From Bacillota bacterium (GTDB lineage Bacteria > Bacillota > Clostridia > Lachnospirales > Lachnospiraceae), in the NCBI GenBank assembly GCA_023436225.1, contig JAEZKA010000007.1, forward strand, positions 1 to 23,182: a DNA stretch of 23,182 nt, given 5' to 3'. The notes under the pieces are model-generated. The model was not told the origin of the DNA. It searched no databases and saw only the letters and a program-made list of their open reading frames with translations. Position 1 is the first letter of the stretch; the number at the start of each line of letters is the position of its first letter. A program made the position numbers and the translations under genes. Below are positions 6,961 through 13,676 of this stretch, piece by piece.

Positions 6961-8010
6961 ATGAGAAAGTTATTTATAACATCAGTATGTACACTGGGGT
7001 TGACACTACTTAGCACATTTGGTGGTTACCAAAGCTCATTGAATTTACCGAATGATCTGAGTGCGGACAATAAATCCACAACAGTAGAACAGAATGTTAC
7101 AAATTCAGAAGATGTGCAAGGCCTTCCTATAACTAATACCGCAGTGAAAGGTGCTGTGGCTGAAAATAAAGATAATAAAGAAGGAAAGGCAGTAAAGACT
7201 TCTTCCGAGAAGAAATCGGAAGCTAAGAAGAACAAGAACACAAAGATAAATAATAAGAAGAACAATAAAGCAAAGAACACCAAGACTACCAGTGATGTGA
7301 AGGCTGCCAATACCACTAATAGCCAAAGCAAAACTCCGGAATTGACCTATAAGAATATTGATTTATCCGATTGTAATTCCGTGAAAGAGGTTGTTGCTAA
7401 GCTTCAGAAGAATGGCTGTACAAATGTGACATCAAGTAATATTAATAATATTTCATCTCTGAAGGATATCCTTGCTAATATAGACAAGAGTGGATGTCAG
7501 TCAGGTTCCACCACAAAGCCTACAGCAACACCTGCTCCCACAACAAAGCCCACAGCAACACCTGCTCCCACAACAAAGCCCGCAGCAACACCTACTCCCA
7601 CACCTACTACAACAAAGTCCAGTGACTCCTCTGATGTAAGTAGCTATGCTAATCAGGTGTTACAGCTTGTGAATCAGGAACGTGCGAAAGCAGGATTATC
7701 TGCACTGACTACTAATTCAACTTTGACGAATGCTGCAAATAAGCGAGCAAAAGAGACAGTGCAGTCCTTCTCCCATACAAGACCGGATGGAACGAACTTC
7801 AGTACAGTATTAAAGGAGTTTAATATATCCTACCGCGCAGCAGGTGAGAATATTGCTTATGGACAGAAATCTCCTCAGGAGGTTGTAACCGGATGGATGA
7901 ATTCTCCCGGTCATAGAGCGAATATCCTTAATGCTAATTTTGGTAAGATAGGTATTGGTGTATATAAGTCCAATGGTGTAATTTATTGGTCTCAGTTATT
8001 TACGAACTAA
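6961..8010 (+). CDS. Secreted CAP-domain (SCP/PR1, YkwD-like) protein
   Basis: A 349-residue exported protein. ATG 6961 is chosen because AAAGGAGG lies nine bases upstream and the product then starts with a signal peptide (MRKLFITSVCTLGLTLLSTF); an in-frame ATG at 6892 would bury it. Residues about 35-125 are Lys/Asn/Thr-rich low complexity, 130-180 form a small Cys-containing region, and 183-220 are a Pro/Thr linker with 10-residue repeats. The CAP domain spans about 228-349, with FSHTRPDG (270-277), AGENIAYG (294-301) and GWMNSPGHRANIL (311-323) as family motifs. Bacterial CAP proteins are extracellular or wall-associated and of mostly unknown function. The basic stretch could bind anionic wall polymers. 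A terminator follows. Confidence 0.92.
   Translation: MRKLFITSVCTLGLTLLSTFGGYQSSLNLPNDLSADNKSTTVEQNVTNSEDVQGLPITNTAVKGAVAENKDNKEGKAVKTSSEKKSEAKKNKNTKINNKKNNKAKNTKTTSDVKAANTTNSQSKTPELTYKNIDLSDCNSVKEVVAKLQKNGCTNVTSSNINNISSLKDILANIDKSGCQSGSTTKPTATPAPTTKPTATPAPTTKPAATPTPTPTTTKSSDSSDVSSYANQVLQLVNQERAKAGLSALTTNSTLTNAANKRAKETVQSFSHTRPDGTNFSTVLKEFNISYRAAGENIAYGQKSPQEVVTGWMNSPGHRANILNANFGKIGIGVYKSNGVIYWSQLFTN
7511..7600 (+). repeat. 30-bp tandem repeat coding for a Pro/Thr linker
   Basis: Three nearly identical 30-base units (7511-7540, 7541-7570, 7571-7600) encode TTKP(T/A)ATPAP-type decapeptides that link the low-complexity region to the CAP domain. Copy number is likely to vary between strains through slippage; each unit keeps the reading frame. 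Confidence 0.9.
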
Positions 8011-8036
8011 TACCATTGTTGTTAATATAGAAAGCG

Positions 8037-8071
8037 AAAAGGAGTATCCAACACACTGGGTACTCCTTTTC
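8037..8071 (+). terminator. Rho-independent terminator after the CAP-domain gene
   Basis: AAAAGGAGTATCC (8037-8049) pairs with GGGTACTCCTTTT (8058-8070) around an eight-base loop; the T run is part of the right arm. Confidence 0.85.
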
Positions 8072-8284
8072 TAGTATACAAATATAGTTGTTAGGTTTAA
8101 TTAATCGGCTTGGAAAGGAGTAAAATACTGAATGTAATGCTACCTCTTCTCTCTGGCTGGGTTGGAAAATGAAAGGATGTAGGTGAGAATTGTATGGGAA
8201 GGATGAATACTGTGGATATATGTAACCGTTTCATAATATAATGTGATAATAATGAAGATACTTTTGTGTCAGTAGGAGAAGTGG

Positions 8285-9040
8285 ATGGAGGAAAGAATAG
8301 AAGAATTAATCGAGGAAGTGTGGGAGTATCAATGTTTGCCATATTACCGGGAAGGCAGTGATAAGAGATATATCAGATATAAGCTGAGCCACCAGGAACT
8401 GTCTTGGGAAGATGCAATTACTCATGTTGAAATCGGATTGGATCATGCGTTCTATTCAAAAGTCAGTCAGGTCTTATGCCCGGATCGACTTACTGTTTTG
8501 GTGAATAAGTATTGTCAGCTCTCGAGAGATTATATTCCAGGAGATTTAGAGATGATTGCTCCGGATTATAATGAGACAACGCTTTTGCTTCGACACTCAG
8601 CCAGAGAATGTTTTGAAGCTATGTGCCATGACGCTAGACAAGAGGGGATATTCCTGAAGGCTATCTCAACCTTTCGTAGCTTTCTCTATCAGAATCAGGT
8701 ATATTTTAAAAATTGGAATGAGGATATACCACTGACCCAATACCAGACTGAAAGAGACAGGGTATCAGCGCGGGCGGGACATAGTGAACATCAAACGGGT
8801 ATGGCGGTTGATATTAATGATTTAGAAGAAACCTTTGCAGATACACCTGAGGGGAAATGGTTAGTGGGCCATTCTCACAGGTATGGCTTTATATTAAGAT
8901 ATCCTAAGGGTAAGGAGTATATTACCGGTTATAATTATGAACCCTGGCATTTTCGATATATCGGTACCCTGCTTGCTGAAAAGCTGCATCAGAGCGGTCT
9001 AACGTATGATGAGTTTTTTGTTAGATTCATACGAGAATAG
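8285..9040 (+). CDS. VanY-family D-Ala-D-Ala (or LD-) carboxypeptidase, no signal peptide
   Basis: A 251-residue zinc peptidase of the VanY/LdcB family (M15B), which trims the C-terminal D-Ala of peptidoglycan stem peptides. The zinc site is complete: SEHQTGMAVD at 167-176 gives His169 and Asp176, and EPWH at 219-222 gives catalytic Glu219 and His222. The usual VanY opening, LVNKYCQLSRDYIPGDLEMI, lies at 72-91. Oddly, about 70 charged residues precede it and there is no signal peptide or membrane anchor, although most family members act outside the cell. It may work on cytoplasmic precursors or recycled muropeptides, or be exported another way. ATG 8285 has AGGAG six bases upstream. It appears monocistronic. 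Confidence 0.9.
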   Translation: MEERIEELIEEVWEYQCLPYYREGSDKRYIRYKLSHQELSWEDAITHVEIGLDHAFYSKVSQVLCPDRLTVLVNKYCQLSRDYIPGDLEMIAPDYNETTLLLRHSARECFEAMCHDARQEGIFLKAISTFRSFLYQNQVYFKNWNEDIPLTQYQTERDRVSARAGHSEHQTGMAVDINDLEETFADTPEGKWLVGHSHRYGFILRYPKGKEYITGYNYEPWHFRYIGTLLAEKLHQSGLTYDEFFVRFIRE

Positions 9041-9135
9041 AACAGTGAGTGTAATTAATAAAGACAACTTCAAGAATTATAATATAACCTAAGAAGTAGG
9101 AGTTTGTATTACGTGGGTTAGTATAAATAAAAAAG

Positions 9136-9225
9136 AAGAGGCTATTTCAAAACACTTTGTAGCTATGGGAGGGGATGAGGTTATCACCGCAGTATGGCTA
9201 TTGATATGTTTTGAAATAGTCTCTT
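9136..9225 (-). terminator. Long hairpin between convergent genes (terminator, possibly MITE-like)
   Basis: AAGAGGCTATTTCAAAACA (9136-9154) pairs with TGTTTTGAAATAGTCTCTT (9207-9225) over 19 positions with one G-U. Reading leftwards, the T-rich run complementary to 9126-9135 makes a terminator for the rubrerythrin gene. The 52-base loop is itself partly self-complementary (TAGCTAT 9160-9166 with ATGGCTA 9194-9200; GGTTATCACC near 9179-9188). The long arms and structured interior are unusual for a simple terminator. Confidence 0.7.
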
Positions 9226-9238
9226 ATTCATGAATAGC

Positions 9239-9781
9239 CTAGATAACTTCGTTGTTATATAACCGATAATAGCCCTGTGGGAATGAGCAGACCGGGCAAA
9301 TCTCTGGAGCACATAGTCCACCCATAATGTTACCGCACTGCATACAGATCCATAACGTTTCAGTCGGCCTGCAGTAAAACTCTCCAAGGGTTAGTTCTCC
9401 ATGTAATGTCCTAAATCTCAATTCGTGATACAGTTCAATATTAGCAATGTTGTTGAATAAAACAGCAATATCATGATAGCCTTCCTCTTGGGCAATACGG
9501 GAATATTCCCGGAACAGATTATTGCCTAGATCGGATACCAACTCATAAGAATTTTGCAAATTCTGATCTGTAGTAGGTAGAACACCTTCATTTAGCTTTC
9601 GCATCCATATTCTTGCATGCTCCTTATCATTTCTGGCTGTAATTTCATATATTGCAGCTATCTCTATATAACCCTCCAGCCTTGCCTGGTCTGCATATAT
9701 TTGATAACGGGTATTTGTCTCAGCTTCAATGTTATATGCATTTACAATATTTTGATAGGTTTTGCTTTGTTGAAAATCCAT
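9239..9781 (-). CDS. Rubrerythrin (ferritin-like di-iron domain plus rubredoxin domain)
   Basis: A 180-residue oxidative-stress protein, probably an NAD(P)H-linked peroxidase in this anaerobe. The four-helix ferritin-like part carries the usual di-iron ligands: Glu21 in EAETNTRY, Glu54 and His55 in NDKEHA, Glu residues at 92 and 99-100 in EYSRIAQEEG, and Glu116 and His119 in IELYHE. The C-terminal rubredoxin-like domain has CMQC (146-149) and CPVC (162-165) as the iron ligands. A first ATG at 9793 overlaps the GGGAGG ribosome binding site, so the ATG at 9781, eight bases past it, is the likely start. It is monocistronic and converges on the VanY gene. Confidence 0.92.
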   Translation of the reverse strand: MDFQQSKTYQNIVNAYNIEAETNTRYQIYADQARLEGYIEIAAIYEITARNDKEHARIWMRKLNEGVLPTTDQNLQNSYELVSDLGNNLFREYSRIAQEEGYHDIAVLFNNIANIELYHELRFRTLHGELTLGEFYCRPTETLWICMQCGNIMGGLCAPEICPVCSFPQGYYRLYNNEVI

Positions 9782-10010
9782 AGTTCCTCCCATAAGACAA
9801 ATGTATTAATATATATTATCATATGTCCAAGAAGTGAGATTTATCACCGATCTAGAAGACTATTATCTTCAGTAATACAGCGTTCATAATATTCAAATAA
9901 TGATGTGCTGCGATATAAATGGATTTTCATCTTTTCTTGCGTAAGGCATCTTAACTCAGGTGCATATTTACTAATAAAAGAAAATTATGGAAGAATAACC
10001 AAATTAATTA

Positions 10011-10019
10011 TGGTATAAT
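10011..10019 (+). promoter_or_regulatory. Extended -10 promoter candidate for the Fpg-like gene
   Basis: TGG-TATAAT at 10011-10019 gives a perfect -10 with a TG extension, 38 bases before the start codon of the Fpg-like gene. No convincing -35 box is seen, which is tolerated by extended -10 promoters. Confidence 0.45.
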
Positions 10020-10056
10020 GTATATAATCAATTTATAAAGGAAGGAGATTTATTGC

Positions 10057-10881
10057 ATGATTGAGCTGGTAGAAGCGAAGATATTGTCGGATCAAATGAA
10101 TGCTTCCATTCAGGGTAAACGGATTACAAAGGTTACAACACTATATTCACCACACAAATTTGCATTTTTTCACGGTGATCCACAAACCTATGATAAACTT
10201 CTGAGAGGGCGTCGAATTGGTGAAACTGCACCCAACGGTGGACAAATCCGAATGGAAGTTGAAGACCTGATCTTTGTTATTGGAGATGGTGTAGACCTAA
10301 GATATTTTAACAAGGATGCAAAGCGTCCTACGAAGCATCAGCTTCTTATCGAATTTGAGGATGGGTCGGCTATGAGCGGCTCTGTTCAAATGTATGGTTT
10401 TCTTTGGTGTGTTGATGAGAAGGAATTTGATAATCCGTATTATAGAGTAGCAAAAGAAAAGCCGCCGCTCCTGAGTGAACAGTTTGACAAGGAATATTCC
10501 ATGAGGATCATAACTGCGCAGGGTGCACAGAAGCTGAGTGCAAAAGCAATATTGGCCACAGAACAAAGAATTCCTGGTCTGGGAAACGGAGTGTTACAGG
10601 ATATCCTATATAATGCTGGTCTCCATCCGAAGAGAAAGGTAGGTACCTTTCATCAAGATGATATAGACAGGTTATACGAAGCTGTTAAAACGACACCGGC
10701 TCAGATGATTGCTCAAGGAGGTAGGGATACGGAGAAGGATCTTTACGGTACTCCTGGTGGGTATGTGACAAGATTAAGCAAGAATACCGTAGGAAAGCCT
10801 TGTCCAAGCTGTGGGCATATCATTCAAAAAGAGGCTTATCTCGGAGGAAGCATATACTATTGTGACGGATGTCAGAAGTAA
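10057..10881 (+). CDS. Fpg/Nei-family DNA glycosylase-like protein lacking the catalytic proline
   Basis: A 274-residue protein of the formamidopyrimidine-DNA glycosylase/endonuclease VIII family. The helix-two-turn-helix segment with IPGLGNGVLQDIL (172-184, Asn177) and the zinc finger with Cys249, Cys252, Cys269 and Cys272 are clear. Active Fpg and Nei begin P-E-L-P-E after Met removal and use Pro as the Schiff-base nucleophile; here the start is MIELVEA, so Ile replaces Pro while Glu3 and Glu6 remain. In the zinc finger the phosphate-binding Arg of the usual GRGT is also missing (GGSI at 263-266). It may be a glycosylase with altered chemistry or a DNA-binding relative. The ribosome binding site is AAGGAAGGAG. 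The family call is firm, the activity unknown. Confidence 0.85.
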   Translation: MIELVEAKILSDQMNASIQGKRITKVTTLYSPHKFAFFHGDPQTYDKLLRGRRIGETAPNGGQIRMEVEDLIFVIGDGVDLRYFNKDAKRPTKHQLLIEFEDGSAMSGSVQMYGFLWCVDEKEFDNPYYRVAKEKPPLLSEQFDKEYSMRIITAQGAQKLSAKAILATEQRIPGLGNGVLQDILYNAGLHPKRKVGTFHQDDIDRLYEAVKTTPAQMIAQGGRDTEKDLYGTPGGYVTRLSKNTVGKPCPSCGHIIQKEAYLGGSIYYCDGCQK

Positions 10882-10937
10882 AATGCGTCCGTTAAATTGA
10901 TTTGGAGATTGCTTTAAGACTATATTAAGTAAGCGTT

Positions 10938-11750
10938 TTAGGACTCAAGCCTAGGTCTGGTTGGATCACAATCCGGTCTTCTTATGATAGATGAACCTTG
11001 AGATAACTTCCATAGATAATAGCATTCTTCTCTTGACATATGATCTGCCATAAGGGGCATCAGCGTTCCAAGTACCTTGTGGTCTGTACGTTTATCTCGT
11101 AGTGAATCAAGAAAATCAGTAAAGCTTTGAATCACGGTTGCTGCCTGCTCATTCAGTCTGATTAGGGCAGGAAATTGTTTGAGCTCAGTCCGAAGATATC
11201 CGTTCATAATGAGAGCCTTCAAATACAGATCTTGAAACTGCATTCTAAACCGACAGGCTTGATTAATCAGATCTGACTCGATGAAATCGAGTTCTGCCTC
11301 AATCGTTGCGGCATGACCGATTGCATCGGAGAGCCAAAGCATGTGATAATGGATTGGATGGATTAAGTTGGGTTTATTATAACTCAGGTTACATAGTATA
11401 TTAAGATATTCCTCTAGTTCGTTCAGCATATCATTGATAAAGGATGGGGGCAATTGAGTTTTTATATCTGCATCAAGAGACATGGTTAACAGCTCCAGCT
11501 TAAATTCTCGTAACCGTGAAGCTGCCTCATAGGCTTGTTGATTTAAACTATCCAGAGCATTCCCGTCTGTAATGTGTTTAGTATCCTCGAGCAGATTATC
11601 AAAGAGAAGTATGAATTCCTGAGCTAATAATATATATTCGGTTTCCGTCGGTGCCAGAGAGAAGAAGATAAATCTGGAATGATCGCCAAGTATCTGAAGC
11701 CAAAATTGATTTTCAAAGATAACAGTGTCAAAATTTACTGAAGTATTCAA
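10938..11750 (-). CDS. DUF2935 family helical metal-binding protein, TTG start
   Basis: A 270-residue all-helical cytoplasmic protein with two DUF2935 repeats, roughly 12-125 and 133-255. The family has a ferritin-like four-helix fold with bound metal. Candidate ligands are visible: Trp-x5-DH-x2-F with His24, Glu37 and Glu45 in the first repeat; His136, His146, Glu151, Glu153, and HMSREE at 237-242 in the second. The function is unknown; such proteins are common in spore-forming Firmicutes. An in-frame ATG at 11771 has no ribosome binding site, while ACAGGAGGT lies seven bases before a TTG at 11750, so TTG is chosen. It is a single gene, convergent with the Fpg-like gene. Confidence 0.82.
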   Translation of the reverse strand: MNTSVNFDTVIFENQFWLQILGDHSRFIFFSLAPTETEYILLAQEFILLFDNLLEDTKHITDGNALDSLNQQAYEAASRLREFKLELLTMSLDADIKTQLPPSFINDMLNELEEYLNILCNLSYNKPNLIHPIHYHMLWLSDAIGHAATIEAELDFIESDLINQACRFRMQFQDLYLKALIMNGYLRTELKQFPALIRLNEQAATVIQSFTDFLDSLRDKRTDHKVLGTLMPLMADHMSREECYYLWKLSQGSSIIRRPDCDPTRPRLES

Positions 11751-11880
11751 GGAATTACCTCCTGTTAACATTATTCTATTAAAATATATGCATAATGACG
11801 AGATAATATTTGATCAACAGAAGGAATGCTAAGTAAACTTTCAGTAGTCATGATTGATAAAAAGCACGCTTTATGAACTT

Positions 11881-11931
11881 TTTAAATAAAAAAATCATAG
11901 GAATGACGGATCTGCCCGTATTCCTATGATT
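11881..11931 (-). terminator. Rho-independent terminator of the YitT gene
   Basis: AATCATAGGAAT (11893-11904) pairs with ATTCCTATGATT (11920-11931), extended inside by ACGG/CCGT. On the minus strand it is followed by a T-rich run (complement of 11881-11892). Confidence 0.85.
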
Positions 11932-11992
11932 ATATATACTATAAAGTTCGTGTAAGGTGCTGTTATTATATCTATGTTCTATTAAATAGGGA

Positions 11993-12856
11993 TTATCCTC
12001 GGAAACCGCGTCCGATAATTTCACTGGTATTCGTAATTAGTAGGAAAGCTTCCGGATCCATCTGTTTAATAAGCTTTCTTAGCATAACGGCCTGAGAACG
12101 ATTCATAACGGTAAGTATTATTTTTTTTTCTTTCTCTGTAAAGGCTCCTTTGGCATCGAAGACTGTCGCACTTCTATGAAGTGTATTAATAATGTAATCG
12201 CAGATTGGTTTGGGATCCACACAGATAATTGTGAAATACTTATTTAGGTTCAGGTTCTCAATTATATTATCAACTAGCGTTGATTTTAGGAATAAACCCA
12301 ATATGGATAGTAATCCGGTAGTGATACCAAAGACCGGAAATACTGCAACCGTAAGTAGAAAATCAGTCACCAAAAGAGAACGTCCTATGTCAAGACTGGT
12401 ATATTTCTTAAGAAGCATGGCGATGACATCGGTACCGCCGGTCGAAGCGCCAATATTAAAAAGCAATGCGGAACCAATCGAGGGAAGAATTACAGCAAAA
12501 GCCAGCTCTAATAAAGGCTGATTCGTTAGAGGCTTTTCCAGTGGTACAAGGATTTCCAAAACCCGCAGAGCAAGTGATAATAATAAGCTTCCATATACGG
12601 TTCGATTTCCGAAGCTTTTGCCTAATGTTAGATAACCGACGATTAACAGGATGATATTAATAATTAATACGATGGAACCGGAGCTGACACCGCTGCCTAG
12701 TAAACTACTTAATATGATTGCCATACCCGTAACACCTCCTGTTGAGAAGTTGTTCGGGAATTTGAAGAAATAAACACCGATTACGACCAACATGACACCA
12801 AGGGTAATCAGTGCATATTCTTTTGTCTTTTGTATTACAATATTCTGTGATTTCAA
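11993..12856 (-). CDS. YitT family membrane protein (DUF161 + DUF2179), TTG start
   Basis: A 287-residue integral membrane protein. The N-terminal two-thirds holds about five or six hydrophobic segments (near 13-31, 60-77, 88-104, 117-134, 160-190) with family motifs FSTGGVTG (37-44) and GASTGGTDV (136-144). The soluble C-terminal domain (about 207-287), with AKGAFTEKEKKIILTV, is DUF2179. YitT-like proteins are abundant in Firmicutes; their transport substrate is unknown. A minus-strand ATG at 12898 lacks a ribosome binding site, whereas AAGGAGG lies six bases before a TTG at 12856, so TTG is preferred. It is monocistronic, with a terminator downstream. Confidence 0.88.
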   Translation of the reverse strand: MKSQNIVIQKTKEYALITLGVMLVVIGVYFFKFPNNFSTGGVTGMAIILSSLLGSGVSSGSIVLIINIILLIVGYLTLGKSFGNRTVYGSLLLSLALRVLEILVPLEKPLTNQPLLELAFAVILPSIGSALLFNIGASTGGTDVIAMLLKKYTSLDIGRSLLVTDFLLTVAVFPVFGITTGLLSILGLFLKSTLVDNIIENLNLNKYFTIICVDPKPICDYIINTLHRSATVFDAKGAFTEKEKKIILTVMNRSQAVMLRKLIKQMDPEAFLLITNTSEIIGRGFRG

Positions 12857-13139
12857 CTGGAACCTCCTTGAGTGATTATACAAAAATATCACAAACAAAA
12901 GTATATATCAAGGTGTCGAAAAGTCAAGGAAAATCATCTTGCTGAATAGAGTCAATAATTTGGCTTTAAAATACTGCTGATATCTGTATTATGAAATTTA
13001 GATACTAAAATTCGCGATGGAAAGTGAGTGTCCCATATGTTTATAGGATTTTTGATATAGTATAAAGCTAGCATTGTACTTATAAAAAGGTAGTTATAAA
13101 GAGGTACTTGTAAAAAAATGAGAAATTTATAAATAATTC

Positions 13140-13168
13140 TTGCATTTAACAAAATTATCCTATATAAT
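13140..13168 (+). promoter_or_regulatory. Strong sigma-A promoter of the rsgA leader
   Basis: TTGCAT (13140-13145), a 17-base spacer and TATAAT (13163-13168). Transcription should begin near 13175, about 60 bases before the leader peptide ORF and about 470 before rsgA. Confidence 0.75.
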
Positions 13169-13234
13169 TGCAATGTAAATAATAAATTTAACTGACATCA
13201 AAGGGTGACCTTTGAGTTGAAAGGAGTTGTTTGA

Positions 13235-13267
13235 ATGTTAGCTTATAGATTGGTGGTTTTTGACTAA
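13235..13267 (+). CDS. Leader peptide MLAYRLVVFD
   Basis: A 10-residue ORF starting at ATG 13235, with AAAGGAG (13220-13226) eight bases upstream and ending in TAA. It is too short to be a normal gene and lies between a strong promoter and an intrinsic terminator. Leader peptides of macrolide-type inducible genes are similarly short and hydrophobic with basic residues near the stall site; the YRLVV segment is broadly reminiscent of RL-containing arrest peptides, but I cannot say which ligand, if any, would stall it. Confidence 0.55.
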   Translation: MLAYRLVVFD

Positions 13268-13403
13268 CTTCATATTGGGCAGAACAAGCAGGAAGCTTTA
13301 TTCTATGCTATGGGATGCCGTACAAGTAACCTTTCGTGAATACCATGACTTATGCAGTGGCACACTTTAGGGTGTGTTATTTTTGTACCTAAAAATACAT
13401 CAC

Positions 13404-13447
13404 TAGCCAAAGGCAGCGCGATCAAAAGGCTGCTTTTGGCTATTTTT
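13404..13447 (+). terminator. Intrinsic terminator inside the rsgA leader
   Basis: TAGCCAAAGGCAGC (13404-13417) pairs with GCTGCTTTTGGCTA (13429-13442) with a single wobble, an 11-base loop and five T after it. No full-size gene lies between the promoter at 13140 and this terminator, so it can only stop the leader transcript before rsgA. AAGCAG at 13286-13291 is complementary to CTGCTT in the right arm and could take part in an antiterminator. Confidence 0.85.
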
Positions 13448-13559
13448 CTGCCCAATAGTAAGTTGGCAAAACCATTTCATTAATTCAAAAGGGTAGGCAT
13501 ATTAAGTTGATGTGACTCAATATTGCGATGAATTTAACGATAGGAAGGGAGCGATTTAT

Positions 13560-13676
13560 ATGAGTATTGTATTGTGTTTGGAGGATGGTTTATTAATAAG
13601 TAGAAAGTTAGATAGAAAATTATTGAAACAATTAATGGAGGAATACGATGATCGATTTAGTAAATTACGGTTTTAA
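13560..13676 (+). CDS. Upstream ORF overlapping the rsgA start (38 residues)
   Basis: An ORF from ATG 13560 to TAA 13676 encodes MSIVLCLEDGLLISRK and a basic helical tail. A purine-rich AGGAAGGGAG precedes it by about nine bases, a good ribosome binding site. It overlaps the first 29 bases of rsgA in another frame, and the rsgA ribosome binding site (GGAGG) lies inside it. Translation of this ORF would therefore directly affect rsgA initiation. It may be a regulatory ORF more than a functional peptide. No family recognised; moderate confidence only. Confidence 0.4.
   Translation: MSIVLCLEDGLLISRKLDRKLLKQLMEEYDDRFSKLRF

Larger units (their letters stand above)
13175..13473 (+). promoter_or_regulatory. 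Structured leader / putative ribosome-sensing attenuator upstream of rsgA
   Basis: The leader contains, in order: a perfect 7-bp hairpin TCAAAGG/CCTTTGA (13198-13215); a ribosome binding site and 10-residue ORF (13235-13267); the left arm of a long inverted repeat (GGTTTT 13255-13260, AACTT 13266-13270, TATTGGGCAGAA 13273-13284); internal pairs GTACAA/TTGTAC (13320-13325, 13383-13388) and CACAC/GTGTG (13361-13365, 13372-13376); an intrinsic terminator (13404-13447); and the right arm (TTCTGCCCAATA 13446-13457, AAGTT 13460-13464, AAAACC 13468-13473). The left arm overlaps the end of the peptide ORF, so a stalled or terminating ribosome would block pairing. This is the layout of ribosome-mediated attenuation; the mechanism is inferred. 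Confidence 0.6.

Noticed and set aside
7026..7331. Minus-strand hydrophobic ORF of 101 residues
   Set aside because: It is the antisense shadow of the Lys/Asn-rich segment of the CAP gene (AAG/AAA codons read as Leu/Phe), with no ribosome binding site.
7511..7600. Regular 30-bp repeats that could suggest a CRISPR array
   Set aside because: The units are contiguous without spacers and encode an in-frame Pro/Thr linker of the CAP-domain protein.
8097..8342. Minus-strand ORF partly in the intergenic region before the VanY gene
   Set aside because: It overlaps the VanY start, has low-complexity composition and lacks a ribosome binding site.
12952..13173. Minus-strand 73-residue ORF
   Set aside because: It covers the strong promoter of the rsgA leader, lacks a ribosome binding site and has AT-driven composition.
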